Of a stretch of DNA of 64,000 nucleotides, positions 47,721 to 58,056 are shown in pieces. Every line of letters starts with the position of its first letter. Position 1 is the first letter of the stretch. Made by a program: the position numbers and the translations under genes. Location of the stretch: contig NZ_RJTN01000018.1 in the NCBI RefSeq assembly GCF_005497185.1, forward strand, positions 1 to 64,000, given 5' to 3'. The notes under the pieces are model-generated. The model was not told the origin of the DNA. It saw nothing but the letters and a program-made list of their open reading frames with translations, and did no database searches. Source of the DNA: Pectobacterium polonicum (GTDB lineage: Bacteria; Pseudomonadota; Gammaproteobacteria; Enterobacterales; Enterobacteriaceae).

Positions 47721-49436
47721 ATGTTTAGCTTAGACGCCATTCTGCAAGATCTTGCCCCGCATCGCCATACACCACCCTGGCAGAAAACGGTTTTGCGTTC
47801 TCTGCTATTTGAAAATGAAATGCAGCAATTTGCCCGGCGTTACCCGCATTTGAAAGGATTGGATCTGGTCGAACAGATTCTTGATTACTTCAACTTCAAT
47901 TGTGAAATGGTCGAAGGGGATTTAGAAAATATCCCCAGTCAGGGACCTGTGGTGTTGGTTGCCAACCACCCCATTGGCTCACTGGATGGTCTGGCGCTAC
48001 TGCGCACCGTCGCCAGCGTCAGGCCCGATGTTCGCATCGTCGCCAGCCAGCTCCTCTCTTATGTCGCCCCACTTAAAAATCTGTTTTTTTCCGTCGATAA
48101 CTTCAATAACCGTACCAAACGCCAGCAAATCAGCGCTATCCAGCAGCATCTGGAAGGCGACGGCGCGATCATCGTGTTTCCGGCTGGTGAAGTTTCACGC
48201 GCCAGCCTGCAAGGAATTCGTGACGGTCACTGGCATAATGGTTTTATCCGCATGGCGAGCAAAGCCCGTGCGCCCGTAGTTCCGATTCATATCGGCGGAC
48301 GCAACAGTGCGCTGTTCTATCTCTCTTCCATGGTTTATCGCCCGCTGTCCACCCTCCTGCTGGTCAGAGAAATGTTCGGCCAGCGCGGACAAACTCTCAA
48401 GCTGCGTATCGGTGCCAGAATTCCCTATACGTCCTGGAGCCAGGGCGAATGGAACGCCAACGATCTGGCAGCCCGCTTCCGGCGACACGTTTATCGATTG
48501 GGACAAGGGAAACCCGGCTGCTTTGCCAGTGAGAAGCCTATCGCGCTGGCCGAAGATCGCGTGCTCCTGAAACGTGCGCTGTCAGAATGTGAAACGCTGG
48601 GCACCACGCCGGATGGTAAAGTGGTCTATCTGTATCGGCGCGGTGAAGAGGATTATGTACCGCTGTTGCGTGAACTCGGACGTTTGCGGGAAATCGCCTT
48701 CCGCGCCGTCGGTGAAGGCTCCGGTCAGCGCCGCGATCTGGACAGCTATGACGATGACTACCTGCATCTGATTCTGTGGGATGACCGCGAACTGGAGATC
48801 GTCGGCGCTTATCGTTTTGTCTCAACGACCAGTCTGATTGCCGAGAAGGGCAAAGGCGGCCTCTATAGTCATAGTCTATTCCAGTACGGTGACGAGATGG
48901 ACCCGATATTGGCGTCAGGCATTGAACTGGGGCGCAGTTTTATTCAACCCAAATATTGGGGTAAACGCGGACTGGATTATCTCTGGCTGGGTATTGGTGC
49001 TTATCTGGCACGCTATCCAGAACACCGCTATCTGTTCGGTCCGGTATCGCTTTCTGGCACTTTGCCGCCTCATGCACGCGATTTACTGGTTGCTTTCTAT
49101 CGCCTGCACTTCACGCCTGACCAGCCGCTGGCAACCTCGCGCCGCCCTTATCCAGCCTCGCTGCCTGACGTGCTGAAGCAGTTTGAAGGAACAGACTATC
49201 AGCAGGATCTCACACGGTTGAAAAGCATGCTCAGCAATATGGGGTGCGCCATTCCAACGCTCTACAAGCAGTATTCGGAACTGTGTGAACCCGGAGGCGT
49301 GCGGTTTATCGACTTTGGCATCGATCCCGACTTCAATAACTGCATCGACGGCCTGGTGCTTGTCGACCTGCAACAGCTGAAAGCATCACGCTATCAGCGC
49401 TATATCGCCCCTTTTACCAGCGATAGCGCTTCTTAA
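47721..49436 (+). CDS. Bifunctional acyltransferase, OlsF-like ornithine-lipid synthase
   Basis: Two-domain protein of 571 residues. The N-terminal PlsC-like O-acyltransferase has the catalytic NHPIGSLDG (residues 82-90, H83) and FPAGE (153-157) with PVVPIHIGGRNS. The C-terminal half is a hemolysin/OlsB-type GNAT domain (LRELGRLREIAFRAVGEGSGQRRDLDSYDDDYLHLILWD written as its start, then IVGAYRF and ELGRSFIQPKYWGKRGLDYLW). This fusion order matches OlsF, reported to make ornithine lipids in Serratia, in which the C-terminal domain forms lyso-ornithine lipid and the N-terminal domain adds the second acyl chain. Ornithine lipids are phosphate-free membrane lipids. Assignment by domain order; substrate not proven. 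Confidence 0.75.
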   Translation: MFSLDAILQDLAPHRHTPPWQKTVLRSLLFENEMQQFARRYPHLKGLDLVEQILDYFNFNCEMVEGDLENIPSQGPVVLVANHPIGSLDGLALLRTVASVRPDVRIVASQLLSYVAPLKNLFFSVDNFNNRTKRQQISAIQQHLEGDGAIIVFPAGEVSRASLQGIRDGHWHNGFIRMASKARAPVVPIHIGGRNSALFYLSSMVYRPLSTLLLVREMFGQRGQTLKLRIGARIPYTSWSQGEWNANDLAARFRRHVYRLGQGKPGCFASEKPIALAEDRVLLKRALSECETLGTTPDGKVVYLYRRGEEDYVPLLRELGRLREIAFRAVGEGSGQRRDLDSYDDDYLHLILWDDRELEIVGAYRFVSTTSLIAEKGKGGLYSHSLFQYGDEMDPILASGIELGRSFIQPKYWGKRGLDYLWLGIGAYLARYPEHRYLFGPVSLSGTLPPHARDLLVAFYRLHFTPDQPLATSRRPYPASLPDVLKQFEGTDYQQDLTRLKSMLSNMGCAIPTLYKQYSELCEPGGVRFIDFGIDPDFNNCIDGLVLVDLQQLKASRYQRYIAPFTSDSAS

Positions 49437-49751
49437 TTGATCGGTGCGCTCGCCTCTACAGGGGCTAGCGCACCACACTTCTATTCATGAACACCATAGC
49501 CCCGCATATTTTGTCTCTCAGATCACACATTTCATACGAAATCCCATTTGCCGTAATTTACGTGATCAACTGAACGCTTTTACTGCCGATATTAAAGATA
49601 TTCTTATCTATAGGTTTTTAAATGCGGGAGTCGACGATGTATCCCGAAAATGAAAAACATGGCAATAAAACCCTGTCATTACTTGCATCAATTACGATAG
49701 CAAGCCCCCTCCTTTATGCCTTCGTAGCATGTCAAAAAATTAAGGATGTTT
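49437..49751. other. Intergenic region upstream of the chemoreceptor gene
   Basis: 315 bases. It holds the chemoreceptor promoter; short frames here (for example 49444-49653) have no ribosome site or protein-like composition. I found no convincing flagellar sigma-28 box, but my search was by eye. Confidence 0.45.
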
Positions 49752-51419
49752 ATGAATATGCTGAACAGAATCAAACTCGGTAACATGCTGGGTATGGGAT
49801 TTACTCTGGTTATCATCATCAGTTTGCTGGTCGCATTCTTCGGACGACTCCAGCTGGTTGGGCTGGGTAACGACATCAACCGACTTTCCGGCACCACGTT
49901 AGCCAACATGCTACTCATTCAAGAGGTTAAAGCCGGTTTTGATGCCAATGCCCGTCTTATCCGCAACATTGCGCTGAGTACCGACCCCGAGAAAATTCGG
50001 CAGGAAAAACAGTTTGTTGACGAACAAATCGCCCGCAATACCGCCAATCTGAAAAAACTCGGACAACAGTTAGATACCGAGGGCACCAGCGCACTGCTGA
50101 AACAGTTTCAGGACACGCGTCCACCGTACCTTGCGGCTTTTTTGAAAGCCATAGAGCTGGTGCAATCCACCGACCCACAACAGCGCCAGCAGGGTAGCGC
50201 CATTATTCTTAACGAGATGCAAACCGCGCAAAACGCGCTATTCAAAGTGCTGGATGCGATGACAGCCTCACAACAGCAGGATACCAATGAGATTGTCAGC
50301 CGTGCGCAGAATAATGCGCAATCCGGCAGCGTTATCATGCTGATTCTCTCCCTTGCCGCCACCGCGATGGCCGCTGTCGTGGCATGGCTGATCACCCGTA
50401 CATTGAAAAAACAGCTGGGCGGCGAACCGCTGTACGCAACCCACGTTGCCCGGCATGTAGCCGAGGGCGATCTGGCCGTCGACATCGATATAAAACCGGG
50501 TGACCACAGCAGCCTGTTAGCCACCATGCACCACATGAGTAATAGCTTGGGCAATATCGTCGAACAGGTGCGACAAAGCAGTGAGGCGATCGCTTCTGGC
50601 TCCAGCCAGATCGCTGCTGGCAGTGAAAACCTCAGCCAACGCACAGAAGAGCAAGCTGCCAGTTTGCAGCAAACCGCCGCCTCAATGGAGCAGATGAGCC
50701 AGGCGATTCGTCAGAATGCGGATACCGTGCGTAACGCCACCCGCCTCGCCAGCCAAACCAGCGAAACGGCGACAAAAGGCGGTGAGGCCATTAGCGATAT
50801 CGTTGTGACGATGAAAGAGATCTCCGCCAGTTCGCATAAAATTCGCGATATTATCAGCGTGATTGACGGTATCGCTTTCCAGACCAATATTCTGGCGTTG
50901 AATGCGGCCGTTGAAGCCGCCCGCGCTGGCGAACAGGGCCGCGGCTTTGCCGTCGTCGCCGGAGAGGTTCGTTCTCTGGCACAGCGCTCCGCCTCTGCCG
51001 CTAAAGAGATTGCGGTACTGATCAATACCAGCGTCGAAAAAGTCGAAGCAGGCAACCGTCTGGTCGAAGAAACAGGTAGCACCATTGATGAGCTGGTCAG
51101 TCAGGCACGCAATGCCGCAACGTTAATCGGCGAGATTGGGACAACCACGCAAGAGCAGGAATCCGGCATTGCACAAATTCATGATGCAGTTAACCAACTC
51201 GATCAGGTCACACAGCAGAACGCGACGCTGGTGGAAGAGTCTGCCAATGCAGCAACCAGCCTGCGCGAACAGTCTGCCCATCTGGTGACACTCATGAACC
51301 ATTTCCGCCTGCGAGGTATGTCAGCAGCCCGTCCAACGCCGGTGGCAAAGGCAGTACAACCGGCCCGCTTAGCGCTAGCCCCTGTCGGTAACACACAGGA
51401 TAACTGGGAAAAATTCTAG
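49752..51419 (+). CDS. Methyl-accepting chemotaxis protein
   Basis: Transmembrane chemoreceptor, 555 residues from the ATG at 49752, which has AAGGA at a proper distance (an ATG two codons upstream is too close). Span 1 ([19 protein letters not shown]) is followed by a four-helix-bundle periplasmic domain of about 150 residues, span 2 ([21 protein letters not shown]), HAMP, and the signalling hairpin with [34 protein letters not shown]. The C-terminus is NWEKF, a variant of the NWETF pentapeptide that tethers CheR/CheB, so this is a high-abundance-type receptor capable of efficient adaptation. Ligand unknown. Confidence 0.93.
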   Translation: MNMLNRIKLGNMLGMGFTLVIIISLLVAFFGRLQLVGLGNDINRLSGTTLANMLLIQEVKAGFDANARLIRNIALSTDPEKIRQEKQFVDEQIARNTANLKKLGQQLDTEGTSALLKQFQDTRPPYLAAFLKAIELVQSTDPQQRQQGSAIILNEMQTAQNALFKVLDAMTASQQQDTNEIVSRAQNNAQSGSVIMLILSLAATAMAAVVAWLITRTLKKQLGGEPLYATHVARHVAEGDLAVDIDIKPGDHSSLLATMHHMSNSLGNIVEQVRQSSEAIASGSSQIAAGSENLSQRTEEQAASLQQTAASMEQMSQAIRQNADTVRNATRLASQTSETATKGGEAISDIVVTMKEISASSHKIRDIISVIDGIAFQTNILALNAAVEAARAGEQGRGFAVVAGEVRSLAQRSASAAKEIAVLINTSVEKVEAGNRLVEETGSTIDELVSQARNAATLIGEIGTTTQEQESGIAQIHDAVNQLDQVTQQNATLVEESANAATSLREQSAHLVTLMNHFRLRGMSAARPTPVAKAVQPARLALAPVGNTQDNWEKF

Positions 51420-51430
51420 CGTATTTCGCC

Positions 51431-51468
51431 TGTCCCCCTGATGCCCCAACATCGGCATCAGGGGGACA
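51431..51468. terminator. Convergent terminator between chemoreceptor and citrate synthase genes
   Basis: A perfect 15-bp stem, TGTCCCCCTGATGCC / GGCATCAGGGGGACA with an 8-base loop, lies between two convergent genes. There is no T-run on either side, but the stem is very stable. Confidence 0.7.
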
Positions 51469-51473
51469 TCGTA

Positions 51474-52760
51474 CTAGCCTTTCATTTGAGAAGCATAATC
51501 CCGGCGCGGCTGCCCAGTGTAAATTTGCCGCGGGCGATAGATGCTGATGTCCTGCTGTTTGTGCATTTCATCCCAATGCGCAATCCAGCCGATCGTCCTG
51601 CCAACGGTAGAAATAACCGTAAACATGGATGGCGGTAGACCCATCGCTTTCAGAATAACCGACGTATAGAAATCGACGCTGGGATAAAGTTTATTTTCCA
51701 GAAAATAGGCATCGGTCATAGCGATATGTTCCAGCTCCATCGCCACCTGTAACAGGCTGTCTTCCATACCCAATTCACCCAGTACCTCGTAGCAGGTTTT
51801 ACGCAGAATCGCCGCACGTGGGTCGAAATGCTGGTAGACCGAGTTACCGAACCCCATCAGGCGGAATGAATCACAGCGGTCTTTTGCTCGTCGTACAAAT
51901 TCAGGCACGCGATCGACCGTTTTAATCTCTTCCAACATGCGCATACAGGCTTCGTTCGCCCCACCGTGCAGCGGCCCCCACATCGATGCCAGCCCGGCGG
52001 CAATGCAGGCAAACGGGTTAGCGCCAGAAGAGCCAGACGCTCTAACCGCCATCGTGGACGGGCATTGACCGTGGTCAGCATGCAGAATCAGAATGCGGTT
52101 CATCGCCCGTTCCAACACCGGATTAACTTCATACTTCTCTGCCGGAATCGAAAACAACATGTGCAGGAAGTTGCCGGTATAGGAGAGGGAATTTCGCGGA
52201 TAAACAGAAGGCTGCTCGATGGAGTATTTGTAGCACATCGCCGCCAGCGTCGGCATTTTTGACAGCAGTCGCACTGCCGCTAGCTCGCGGTGCTCCTCGT
52301 TATGAATATCCAATACATCGTGATAGAACGCGGCCAGCGCCCCGACCACCGCACACATTAGCGCCATCGGATGGGAGTCACGGCGAAAGCCGCTGAACAT
52401 CCGGGTAATTTGCTCATGAACCAGCGTGTGCCGGGTAATGTTGTTGGCAAATTCTGCATATGCCTCCGGTGAAGGCGCGTCGCCATGCAGCAGGATGTAA
52501 CAGACTTCCGTAAAATCGCACTGCTCGGCAAGCTGTTCGACAGGGAAGCCCCGATGCAGCAGCACGCTATTCACTGCATCAATATAGGTAATCGCCGACT
52601 CGCATCCTGCCGTATTGGCAAAGCCAGGATCATAACTGCATAGCCCGTGTTCACCGAGTGGGCGAATATCTACCGCCTCTTTCCCCAATACGCTGGAACG
52701 CATTTCCAGCGCAATACTCGCCTGCCCTTCTGCCGTCAACGTGGACGTTCTGACTGTCAT
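51474..52760 (-). CDS. Type II citrate synthase, probable second copy
   Basis: Condenses acetyl-CoA with oxaloacetate; 428 residues from the ATG at 52760 (AAGGA ribosome site), the same length as GltA. Catalytic residues are in place: the histidine of [15 protein letters not shown], the histidine of [13 protein letters not shown], and the aspartate of [13 protein letters not shown]. The first ~60 residues form the small N-terminal domain of the NADH-sensitive hexameric class. gltA normally sits beside the sdh/suc genes, which are not here, so this is likely a paralogue. A 2-methylcitrate synthase is less likely, because those are shorter and lie in prp operons. Confidence 0.85.
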   Translation of the reverse strand: MTVRTSTLTAEGQASIALEMRSSVLGKEAVDIRPLGEHGLCSYDPGFANTAGCESAITYIDAVNSVLLHRGFPVEQLAEQCDFTEVCYILLHGDAPSPEAYAEFANNITRHTLVHEQITRMFSGFRRDSHPMALMCAVVGALAAFYHDVLDIHNEEHRELAAVRLLSKMPTLAAMCYKYSIEQPSVYPRNSLSYTGNFLHMLFSIPAEKYEVNPVLERAMNRILILHADHGQCPSTMAVRASGSSGANPFACIAAGLASMWGPLHGGANEACMRMLEEIKTVDRVPEFVRRAKDRCDSFRLMGFGNSVYQHFDPRAAILRKTCYEVLGELGMEDSLLQVAMELEHIAMTDAYFLENKLYPSVDFYTSVILKAMGLPPSMFTVISTVGRTIGWIAHWDEMHKQQDISIYRPRQIYTGQPRRDYASQMKG

Positions 52761-53079
52761 GAGTCCTTCTCCTGCCCGAATAATGATGGTGTTCCCGTTC
52801 GCTTTCACGGCCTTCTGGATAGATCATTCCGTGCTACACACCCGGATTAAAACAACACTCAATTTACAAAGAAACAAGCCAACGTATTTCATACGCTAAA
52901 ATTGTGGATGGATTGCAAGAATCTGATGGAATATTGATTTAGGTAAAGATTGTTACGCTGAACAGCGCGAGATCGTCCACACTTTCCAGATGGCAGCGGC
53001 TGGCATTTTGCACGCTCAATCCGTATAACTGTCCTCACTTATTTCACCCACTCACTTGATGACGACTGATATCAGACCC

Positions 53080-55413
53080 ATGAATGATTCATTAAGCCAC
53101 ATTATCGCCAGCGAATTGCAGGCGCGCACGGAGCAGGTAGACGCGGCAGTCCGCCTGCTGGACGAAGGAAATACCGTCCCTTTTATCGCCCGTTACCGTA
53201 AAGAAGTGACCGGCGGACTGGATGACACCCAACTGCGCCAGCTCGAAACACGCCTCGGTTACCTGCGTGAACTGGAAGACCGTCGCCAGACTATTCTGAA
53301 ATCCATCGATGAGCAGGGAAAGTTAACTGAGCAGCTCGCCACCGCCATTAACGGCACGCTGAGCAAAACCGAACTGGAAGATCTCTACCTGCCGTATAAA
53401 CCGAAACGCCGCACGCGCGGGCAGATTGCGATTGAAGCCGGTCTGGAACCGCTGGCCGACAGCCTATGGCAAGACCCAAACCAGGAGCCGGAGCTGACGG
53501 CACAGGCTTATATCCATGCCGATAAAGGCGTGGCGGACGTGAAAGCGGCGCTGGACGGCGCACGCTACATTCTGATGGAACGCTTTGCCGAAGACGCCAC
53601 GCTACTGGCAAAAGTGCGTCACTATCTGTGGAAAAACGCCCATCTGGTTTCCCGTGTCGTGGAAGGGAAAGAGGAAGAAGGCGCGAAGTTCCGCGACTAC
53701 TTTGATCATCACGAACCGATTGCTCAGGTGCCTTCACACCGCGCACTAGCGATGTTCCGTGGTCGTAATGAAGGTGTGCTGCAACTGGCGTTGAATGCCG
53801 ATCCGCAGCACGAAGAAGCGCCGCGCGAAAGCTACTGTGAGCAGATTATTATCGATCACCTGAATCTGCGGCTAGGCAATGCGGCGGCAGACAGCTGGCG
53901 ACGCGCCGTCATTAGCTGGACGTGGCGCATTAAAGTGCTGCTGCACCTTGAAACCGAATTGATGGGCAGCGTGCGTGAAAAAGCCGAAGACGAGGCGATC
54001 AACGTCTTCGCCCGTAACATGCACGACCTGCTGATGGCCGCGCCTGCAGGTATGCGCGCCACCATGGGTCTCGATCCCGGTCTGCGTACTGGCGTAAAAG
54101 TCGCGGTAGTCGATGCCACCGGCAAGCTGGTCGCAACCGACACCATTTATCCGCATACCGGTCAGGCGGCTAAAGCGGCTCCAATCATCGCCGCGCTGTG
54201 CCGCAAATATCAGGTAGAACTGGTGGCGATTGGTAACGGCACCGCCTCGCGTGAAACCGAGCGTTTCTTCCTCGATACGCAGAAACAGTTCCCGGAGATC
54301 AACGCGCAGAAAGTGATCGTCAGTGAAGCCGGCGCGTCGGTGTATTCCGCCTCTGAGCTGGCCGCACTGGAATTCCCCGATCTGGATGTATCGCTGCGCG
54401 GTGCGGTGTCTATCGCCCGCCGTTTGCAGGACCCGCTGGCAGAATTGGTGAAGATCGACCCGAAATCCATCGGTGTAGGCCAGTATCAACATGACGTGAG
54501 CCAGAGCCAACTGGCGAAGAAACTGGATGCGGTGGTCGAGGACTGCGTAAACGCCGTCGGCGTTGATCTCAATACGGCCTCTGTTGCACTGCTGACGCGT
54601 GTCGCAGGGCTGACACGTATGATGGCGCAAAATATTGTGACCTGGCGTGATGAGAATGGCCGCTTCCACAACCGTGAACAGTTGCTGAAAGTCAGCCGTC
54701 TGGGGCCAAAAGCCTTTGAACAGTGCGCGGGCTTCCTGCGTATCAACCACGGCAATAACCCACTGGATGCCTCCACCGTTCACCCGGAAGCCTACCCTGT
54801 CGTAGAACGGATTTTGGCCGCAACCGAGCAGGCGTTGCAGGAGCTGATGGGGAATCCCAATGCGCTGCGTAACCTGAAACCGTCGGATTTCACCGATGAG
54901 CGTTTCGGCGTGCCGACGGTGACTGACATCATTAAAGAGCTGGAAAAACCGGGTCGCGATCCGCGCCCCGAGTTTAAAACCGCCAGCTTCGCCGAAGGCG
55001 TAGAAACCTTAAACGATCTGCTACCGGGTATGATTCTGGAAGGCGCCGTCACCAACGTCACCAACTTTGGCGCGTTTGTGGATATCGGCGTCCATCAGGA
55101 CGGCTTGGTCCATATTTCATCGCTGGCCGACCATTTCGTCGACGATCCACACAAAGTGGTGAAAGCAGGCGATATCGTGAAAGTGAAAGTGATGGAAGTG
55201 GATCTGCAACGTAAGCGCATCGCGCTGACGATGCGGCTTGATGAGCAGCCGGGTGAAACATCATCACGCCGTGGTGGTGGCAATGCCCGCACTGATAACA
55301 CGACCTCATCACGTCAGCCAGCAGGTAAATCACGCCCTCGTCCAGCAAATGCACCTGCTACAGGCAATAGCGCGATGGGTGATGCGCTCGCTGCCGCCTT
55401 TAAAAAGCGCTAA
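53080..55413 (+). CDS. tex: RNA-binding transcription accessory protein Tex
   Basis: Conserved nucleic-acid-binding protein (YhgF in E. coli), 777 residues from the ATG at 53080, which gives [14 protein letters not shown] and matches the family. Domains in order: helical N-terminal HTH region ([30 protein letters not shown]), YqgF/RNase H-like domain ([31 protein letters not shown]), helix-hairpin-helix region ([26 protein letters not shown]) and a C-terminal S1 RNA-binding domain ([33 protein letters not shown]). In E. coli it follows greB directly; here six kilobases and a strand switch separate them. Confidence 0.96.
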   Translation: MNDSLSHIIASELQARTEQVDAAVRLLDEGNTVPFIARYRKEVTGGLDDTQLRQLETRLGYLRELEDRRQTILKSIDEQGKLTEQLATAINGTLSKTELEDLYLPYKPKRRTRGQIAIEAGLEPLADSLWQDPNQEPELTAQAYIHADKGVADVKAALDGARYILMERFAEDATLLAKVRHYLWKNAHLVSRVVEGKEEEGAKFRDYFDHHEPIAQVPSHRALAMFRGRNEGVLQLALNADPQHEEAPRESYCEQIIIDHLNLRLGNAAADSWRRAVISWTWRIKVLLHLETELMGSVREKAEDEAINVFARNMHDLLMAAPAGMRATMGLDPGLRTGVKVAVVDATGKLVATDTIYPHTGQAAKAAPIIAALCRKYQVELVAIGNGTASRETERFFLDTQKQFPEINAQKVIVSEAGASVYSASELAALEFPDLDVSLRGAVSIARRLQDPLAELVKIDPKSIGVGQYQHDVSQSQLAKKLDAVVEDCVNAVGVDLNTASVALLTRVAGLTRMMAQNIVTWRDENGRFHNREQLLKVSRLGPKAFEQCAGFLRINHGNNPLDASTVHPEAYPVVERILAATEQALQELMGNPNALRNLKPSDFTDERFGVPTVTDIIKELEKPGRDPRPEFKTASFAEGVETLNDLLPGMILEGAVTNVTNFGAFVDIGVHQDGLVHISSLADHFVDDPHKVVKAGDIVKVKVMEVDLQRKRIALTMRLDEQPGETSSRRGGGNARTDNTTSSRQPAGKSRPRPANAPATGNSAMGDALAAAFKKR

Positions 55414-55532
55414 TCACCTCATGCCGATCGTTTAAGCATCGAGGTACACGGGGCAGGCATCCCTGCGGGAACCTCCCCCTGTGTTTCCCCTAATAACGGG
55501 CTTAAGTGATCGGTATTAGCAAATCGCCATTC

Positions 55533-55741
55533 TATACCCCAAATAATTCGAGTTGCAGGAAGGCGGCAAGAGAGGGAGTCCCGATGAGCTTACTCAGGTA
55601 AGTGATTCGGGTGAGTGACAAACCTGCCATGCCATAGGCAGGTTTGAACGCTGCTTGCAGCGGCCCCAACGGGGCGAGGCACACGCAAGTGTGCTGAGTA
55701 GCGCAGCCAACGCACCTGAGGCTTGAAGTATTACGGGTATA
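55533..55741. repeat. ERIC-like intergenic repeat, copy 2 (209 bp)
   Basis: Bounded by TATACCCCAAATAATTCGAG and a terminal TTACGGGTATA, forming an imperfect terminal inverted repeat. Internally it carries GAGTCCCGATGAGCTTACTC, an AACCTGCC...GGCAGGTT hairpin, and GCAGCCAACGCACCTGAGGC. It shares most of its length with 46611-46794 but has extra internal hairpin sequence. It lies between tex and the IclR-family regulator gene. Confidence 0.88.
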
Positions 55742-55957
55742 TTATTATTTAAAATAATGCCTGACCTCATTGACGAGGTCAGTCATCTTTCCCGCCAAAA
55801 TATCACTATTTTTGTTTCCCTAATAAAACTACGTTTCATTTATATTGAAATATTCAACCTATTTGAGATTAATTTGTGATCTGTATCTAGGTAAATAAAT
55901 TACCGTTGCGTTATTATTGTTCTATATAGGAAACCATAGTTTTATATATAGAACACC
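55742..55957 (+). other. Regulatory region upstream of the IclR-family gene
   Basis: AT-rich stretch after the repeat. It contains a hairpin (CTGACCTC / GAGGTCAG, 55761-55782), a perfect dyad GGTAA-ATAAA-TTACC (55890-55904) and the long dyad described separately. No gene is seen. Confidence 0.55.
55919..55954. promoter_or_regulatory. Dyad operator abutting the start of the IclR-family gene
   Basis: Perfect 10-bp inverted arms GTTCTATATA (55919-55928) and TATATAGAAC (55945-55954) are separated by 16 bases that themselves form an imperfect dyad (GGAAAC-CATA-GTTTTA). The right arm ends three bases before the ATG and occupies the place where a ribosome site would be. It is a probable autoregulatory site, or an mRNA hairpin controlling translation. 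Confidence 0.55.
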
Positions 55958-56746
55958 ATGAATATATTCCAGCAACTCGAACACAGTAAAGCGCCTGCGG
56001 CAGTCCGTTTAGTGATGATTGTTGACTATATTGCCAAACGCGACGAAGCCAGTTTCACTGAGATATGTACTGACTTGTCTATCCCCAAAAGCAGCGTACA
56101 TCATCTATTGGAAGTGCTGGTGGTCACACAGCTATTACGCCAGCGCGCCGACGGGCGTTATGTTTTGGGGTTGAGGCTATTTGAGCTGGGTGGTCTGGTA
56201 ATAAAGAATATTGACCTGCGTAAAGATACGATTAACTTTATGCATGAGCTGGTCAAAGAGACGGAATTGACCTGCCACCTTGGTATTCTGGACGGCGATA
56301 ATGGTTTCTTCCTGAGTAAAGTGGAATCGCCCAAAGCTATCGTAAAAACATCCTGGGAAGGTAAGAAAATTATTTTTAACCGTATGTCTCTGGGAAAAGT
56401 GCTCGTGGCCTGGCTACCACAGGAAAGAATTGAATCACTGATTGCCAATTGCACCTTTGAGTATTTAACGCCCCGAACAATTACCAATAAAGACGATTTC
56501 CTACAACACCTGAAAACCGTCAAAGAGCAGGGCTGGGCAATAGATGACGGTGAAGATATAGAAGAAATTTGCTGTATGGCCGCACCGATTTTTAACCAAA
56601 ATGGTGAAGTCATCGCCGCTATCGGCGTTAACGGTATGCAATCGCAATATGCTAATGGAAAAAAAGAAAAGCATCTGGCAAGCCTGATTAAAACCAGCAA
56701 AGCGATTACCGCTCATATCAACAGTCGGAATATTGATAGTAGATAA
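55958..56746 (+). CDS. IclR-family transcriptional regulator next to kdgT-kduI
   Basis: DNA-binding regulator, 262 residues: N-terminal winged helix (RLVMIVDYIAKRDEASFTEICTDLSIPKSSVHHLLEVL) and C-terminal IclR effector domain (TCHLGILDGDNGFFLSKVES, SLGKVLVAWLPQERI, EEICCMAAPIFNQNGEVIAAIGVNG). It resembles KdgR in family and context, but its sequence departs from the KdgR I know of throughout the recognition helix and effector domain, so I regard it as a paralogue, not KdgR itself. No ribosome site precedes the ATG; a dyad sits there instead. It probably responds to a pectin-derived keto-acid and regulates the adjacent kdgT-kduI pair and itself (inference from position). Confidence 0.85.
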   Translation: MNIFQQLEHSKAPAAVRLVMIVDYIAKRDEASFTEICTDLSIPKSSVHHLLEVLVVTQLLRQRADGRYVLGLRLFELGGLVIKNIDLRKDTINFMHELVKETELTCHLGILDGDNGFFLSKVESPKAIVKTSWEGKKIIFNRMSLGKVLVAWLPQERIESLIANCTFEYLTPRTITNKDDFLQHLKTVKEQGWAIDDGEDIEEICCMAAPIFNQNGEVIAAIGVNGMQSQYANGKKEKHLASLIKTSKAITAHINSRNIDSR

Positions 56747-57087
56747 TATATTTATCGAAAATAACCAGAGTGAATTTTAACTTGTGAATAAAGTCATGCA
56801 CAAATCAGCGTGACGGACATTTCACGACATAAATACCTGTAAACGCTAATCAAGTGTTACGGGAAGGCCACCTATAACTAAAAATAGGGGAATGGCCATA
56901 AATATCAAAACAACGAAGAATATTAATTATCAATTTTATAATGGGGACAACCATCTTCAATAAATAATGAAATCGGGTAATAACCGCTTAGGTTTTATTT
57001 ACCTCTATTTATTACTTTATATCAATCATCTCTCTGCTTTCACTGAAAGCGGGCTGAATATCTTTTTATTTTTAAATGAGGTCTTTT
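56747..57087 (+). promoter_or_regulatory. Upstream region of kdgT-kduI
   Basis: 341 bases with several possible control elements. There is a CRP-like TGTGAATAAAGTCATG (56783-56798). A hairpin GGCCACCTAT...ATAGGGGAATGGCC lies near 56866-56898. GGTAATAACC (56976-56985) and GGTTTTATTTACC (56991-57003) are followed by a perfect 15-bp palindrome, GCTTTCACTGAAAGC (57036-57050), 37 bases before the ATG. The TATTTACC part recurs, inverted, in the dyad upstream of the IclR gene. Only a half-match to the KdgR consensus (TTTCATT) was found. Confidence 0.45.
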
Positions 57088-58044
57088 ATGAAAATCAAAC
57101 AAGCTATTGATAAAATCCCTGGGGGATTAATGCTGGTTCCGCTCTTTTTGGGCGCATTCTGTAATACCTTTACGCCGGGTGCTGGCAAATATTTAGGTTC
57201 TTTCAGCAACGGTCTTATTACTGGCACGATCCCGATTCTGGCCGTCTGGTTTTTCTGTATGGGCGCGTCTATTGAGCTTAAAGCGACAGGAACGATGCTG
57301 AAAAAATCAGGCGTTCTGGTGGTGACCAAACTCGCTACCGCCTGGGTTGTGGCGCTGATCGCAGGCACGTTCTTACCGGGCGATGGCATCCAAAACGGCT
57401 TGCTCGCCGGGATCTCCGTTCTTGCGCTGGTCGCGGCAATGGACATGACTAACGGTGGTCTGTACGCCGCATTGATGAACCAGTACGGTTCGAAAGAGGA
57501 AGCGGGTGCCTTCGTGTTGATGTCTCTGGAATCCGGCCCGTTGATGACCATGGTCATTCTGGGTGCCAGCGGTATCGCGACCTTTGAACCTCAGCTATTT
57601 GTCGGGGCCGTACTGCCTTTCCTGATTGGTTTTACATTGGGTAACCTGGACCCGGATTTGAGAAAACTGTTCGGCAATTCAGTACAAACGCTGATCCCTT
57701 TCTTCGCCTTTGCGTTGGGCAACACCATTAATTTATCGGTGATCCTCCAGACCGGCTTCGCGGGTATCTTCCTCGGCGTATTGGTGATTATTGTTACCGG
57801 TATTCCATTAATTCTCGCCGATAAATTTATCGGCGGCGGTAATGGAACCGCTGGCGTGGCCGCATCCAGCAGCGCAGGTGCCGCCGTCGCCACTCCCCTT
57901 CTGATCGCGAATATGGCACCAGAGTTCGCGCCAGTCGCTCAACAGGCGACAGCGTTAGTCGCCACCAGCGTCATTGTGACGTCAGTATTGGTGCCCATCA
58001 TTACGGCATTATGGGCAAAACGCTTTTCACCTAAACACGCATAA
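57088..58044 (+). CDS. kdgT: 2-keto-3-deoxygluconate:H+ symporter
   Basis: Inner-membrane uptake of 2-keto-3-deoxygluconate, an intermediate of pectin breakdown; 318 residues from the ATG at 57088 (GAGG ribosome site). About ten hydrophobic segments. The KdgT family signatures are present: [58 protein letters not shown] and [21 protein letters not shown]. It is followed 12 bases later by kduI. Together with the gnt cluster this places the window in a pectinolytic plant-associated bacterium. Confidence 0.95.
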   Translation: MKIKQAIDKIPGGLMLVPLFLGAFCNTFTPGAGKYLGSFSNGLITGTIPILAVWFFCMGASIELKATGTMLKKSGVLVVTKLATAWVVALIAGTFLPGDGIQNGLLAGISVLALVAAMDMTNGGLYAALMNQYGSKEEAGAFVLMSLESGPLMTMVILGASGIATFEPQLFVGAVLPFLIGFTLGNLDPDLRKLFGNSVQTLIPFFAFALGNTINLSVILQTGFAGIFLGVLVIIVTGIPLILADKFIGGGNGTAGVAASSSAGAAVATPLLIANMAPEFAPVAQQATALVATSVIVTSVLVPIITALWAKRFSPKHA

Positions 58045-58056
58045 AAAGGTAGCAAA

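Noticed and set aside
53872-54783. 303-codon minus-strand open frame opposite tex
   Set aside because: Antisense shadow of a conserved gene; no family resemblance.
56960-56985. KdgR operator upstream of kdgT
   Set aside because: Only one half (TTTCATT) matches; the other half has several mismatches. Kept as a note, not a call.
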